From contig CAWAFE010000032.1 in NCBI GenBank assembly GCA_963781215.1, forward strand, positions 1-64,000: DNA of 64,000 nucleotides, written 5' to 3'. The notes beneath the pieces are model-generated. The model had not been told where the DNA came from. It made no database searches and saw nothing but the letters and a program-made list of their open reading frames with translations. The position numbers and the translations under genes were made by a program. Each line of letters opens with the position of its first letter. The first letter of the stretch is position 1. This document shows, piece by piece, positions 62,202 through 64,000 of this stretch. Source of the DNA: AP-15 sp963781215. Its GTDB lineage: Bacteria > Pseudomonadota > Alphaproteobacteria > ATCC43930 > CGMCC-115725.

Positions 62202-62220
62202 CCTTCGATCGGTTTCCTGC

Positions 62221-64000
62221 ATGAGCGATTCGGCGACCGCGTACCGCGTCCTCGCCCGCAAATACCGGCCCCAGACCTTCGCCGAGCTGATCGGGCAGGA
62301 GGCGATGGTGCGCACCCTGTCGAACGCCATCGCGACCGGCCGCGTCGCCCACGCCTTTATCCTGACGGGCGTGCGCGGCGTCGGCAAGACCACGACCGCG
62401 CGGATCATCGCCCGGGCCCTCAACTGCGTCGGCCCCGACGGCGCCGGCGGGCCGACCGCCACACCCTGCGGCCAATGCGTGCATTGCCGATCGATCGCCG
62501 AAGACCGCCACGTCGACGTGATCGAGATGGACGCCGCCTCGCGCACCGGGGTCGACGACATCCGCGAGCTGACCGACGGGGTGCGCTACCGGCCCGTTTC
62601 GGCGCGCCACAAGGTCTACATCATCGACGAAGTCCACATGCTTTCGAAGAACGCCTTCAACGCGCTGTTGAAGACGCTCGAGGAGCCGCCGCCGGCCGTG
62701 ATCTTCGTCTTTGCCACGACCGAGATCCAAAAGGTGCCGGTGACCGTGTTGTCCCGCTGCCAGCGCTTCTCGTTGCGGCGGGTCCCGGTTGAACTGCTGA
62801 TCGGGCATTATCGCGGGATCGCCGAGGTGGAAGGGGTCGAGGTCGACCCGGCGGCGCTGGCGCAGATCGCCCGCGCCGCCGACGGCTCGGTGCGCGACGG
62901 GCTCTCGTTGCTCGACCAGGCGATCGCCCTTTGCAACGGCCGGGTCAAAGAAGAAGCGGTCCGAGACATGCTCGGCATCGCCGATCGCGGTCTCGTCTTC
63001 GATCTCTTGGAGAGCGTGCTGCGCGGCGATGCGGCGGATGCGCTCTCACGGATGGAGCGGCTTTATCGGGACGGCGCCGACCCGCTGCTGGTCATGCAGG
63101 ATCTTCTCGACCTCAGCCATTTCCTGACCCGGCTGAAGCTCGCGCCCGAGGCCGGGGCCGGCGACCCGATCGTCGAAGGCGACCGCGAGCGCGCCCGCCC
63201 GCTGGCCGAGAAGCTGGCGCTGCCGGTGCTGGCCCGGGCCTGGCAGATGCTGCTGAAGGGGCTGGGCGAAGTGCAGGCGGCGCCGTCGCCGGTGCAGGCC
63301 GCCGAGATGGTGCTGGTGCGTCTGGCCTATGTAGCCGAGCTGCCGGCGCCGGCCGAGCTGGTCCAATCGATCGCGGAGGGAGCTTCAAAGCCACGTGCGG
63401 CTTCGGGCGAGGCGCGCGCGCCGGACCGTGCCCTAGCAATTTCGCCGCGGCCGATGCCGGCGGAACCTCCGGCGGCTTCGGCGCGGCCGAGCGACGGGGC
63501 CGCGCTGCGGGCGCCGGCCGAGCCTGCCGAGGCCGCGGAGAGCATGGAGCCGCGCGCGGCGGCGCTGGAGCCGATGCCACAGAGCTTCGCCGATGTCGTG
63601 GCGCTGTTCGACAAGCGGCGGGAGGCGCTGCTGCGCGCGCACCTGATGGGCCACCTCCATCTCGTGCGTTTCGAGCCCGGCCGGATCGAGTTTCGGCCGG
63701 GCTCGGGCGCCCCGCGCGATCTCGCCAACCGGCTCGGCCAGCTGCTCGGCGAGTGGACCGGCGCGCGCTGGCTGATCGCCGTTTCGGAGGCCGAAGGCGA
63801 GCCGACCTTGCGCGAGCAGCAGGAACGCCGCGAGGCGGCCCTGCGGAACGAGGTTGCCGCCCATCCGTTGGTTCAGGCGGTGCTCGACACCTTCCCGGGC
63901 GCCACGATCGCCTCGGTCCGCGAGCGCTTTGCCGGCGCGGCACCCGGTGCGGAGGGGCTCGACCCGGCTGACGAGGCGATCATGGAAGAGGACGAGACAT
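62221..64000 (+). CDS. dnaX: DNA polymerase III subunit gamma/tau, partial (C-terminus outside window)
   Basis: 593 codons visible from ATG 62221. YRVLARKYRPQTFAELIGQE, Walker A in FILTGVRGVGKTTTARIIAR, zinc-binding Cys in ALNCVGPDG and TPCGQCVHCRSI, Walker B and sensor region VYIIDEVHMLSKNAFNALLK, LEEPPPAVIFVFATTEIQKV and TVLSRCQRFSLRRVP are those of the clamp-loader ATPase. After about residue 370 comes an Ala/Pro-rich linker, then a tau-specific C-domain (FADVVALFDKRREALLRAHL; VAAHPLVQAVLDTFPGATIA). It loads the beta clamp and ties polymerase to helicase. No stop before the right edge. Confidence 0.96.
   Translation, partial: MSDSATAYRVLARKYRPQTFAELIGQEAMVRTLSNAIATGRVAHAFILTGVRGVGKTTTARIIARALNCVGPDGAGGPTATPCGQCVHCRSIAEDRHVDVIEMDAASRTGVDDIRELTDGVRYRPVSARHKVYIIDEVHMLSKNAFNALLKTLEEPPPAVIFVFATTEIQKVPVTVLSRCQRFSLRRVPVELLIGHYRGIAEVEGVEVDPAALAQIARAADGSVRDGLSLLDQAIALCNGRVKEEAVRDMLGIADRGLVFDLLESVLRGDAADALSRMERLYRDGADPLLVMQDLLDLSHFLTRLKLAPEAGAGDPIVEGDRERARPLAEKLALPVLARAWQMLLKGLGEVQAAPSPVQAAEMVLVRLAYVAELPAPAELVQSIAEGASKPRAASGEARAPDRALAISPRPMPAEPPAASARPSDGAALRAPAEPAEAAESMEPRAAALEPMPQSFADVVALFDKRREALLRAHLMGHLHLVRFEPGRIEFRPGSGAPRDLANRLGQLLGEWTGARWLIAVSEAEGEPTLREQQERREAALRNEVAAHPLVQAVLDTFPGATIASVRERFAGAAPGAEGLDPADEAIMEEDET

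Noticed and set aside
1..64000. CRISPR arrays and tRNA genes
   Set aside because: No regularly spaced repeats and no T-arm/acceptor pattern were found by eye; a tRNA scan could still find one I missed.

Overview
The window reads as a high-GC alphaproteobacterial chromosome, probably a soil or water Rhodospirillales/Hyphomicrobiales-type organism; this is inferred from gene content and not proven. Pointers are a CtrA response regulator beside a ChpT-like phosphotransferase, the small SRP RNA directly upstream of dnaX, a urtABCDE urea transporter, a Sox cluster, and many catabolic enzymes (luciferase-like flavin monooxygenases, CaiB CoA transferase, CitE-like lyase, enolase-superfamily dehydratase, amidohydrolases).

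Layout. 0-1.6 kb: two LLM-class flavin monooxygenases. 1.7-7 kb: a mobile island with an integrase N-terminal remnant, a frameshifted integrase, a small accessory gene, an intact IS256-family element with a 9-bp target duplication, and a decayed phage-type gene with an internal inverted segment. 7-15 kb: proline iminopeptidase, MFS carrier, a broken LLM monooxygenase, a CmcJ/AsaB-type oxygenase, a GMC oxidoreductase and a RidA protein. 15.6-21.9 kb: an apparent eight-gene operon joining a two-subunit molybdenum hydroxylase, a cytochrome c, an FccB/SoxF flavoprotein and SoxXYZA, with no soxB. 22-23.6 kb: three unrelated truncated gene ends. 23.8-36.5 kb: ordinary metabolic genes, binding proteins, an OmpA lipoprotein, a frameshifted Kef-type antiporter and a broken YafQ-type toxin.

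36.9-39.05 kb: an IS91-type element (HUH transposase plus tyrosine recombinase) that cuts off an LLM monooxygenase gene. 39.4-42.25 kb: an AT-richer cassette of secreted proteins (metzincin protease, trypsin-like protease, helical protein) behind a CRP-like palindrome. 42.7-51 kb: tautomerase/HxlR pair, broken disulfide oxidoreductase, amidohydrolase, an unknown protein, TPP enzyme, CitE-like lyase, CoA transferase and a macro-domain protein. 51.3-60 kb: ECF sigma factor, orphan response regulator, urtABCDE with a candidate sigma-54 promoter, an NTF2-like protein and an SDR. 60.1-64 kb: a perfect CRP-like palindrome, ctrA, chpT, SRP RNA and dnaX, which runs off the window.

At least nine genes carry frameshifts, several in short homopolymers, so part of the apparent decay may be sequencing error. 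Three related ~100-140 bp repeats lie at 33.9, 35.6 and 42.5 kb.
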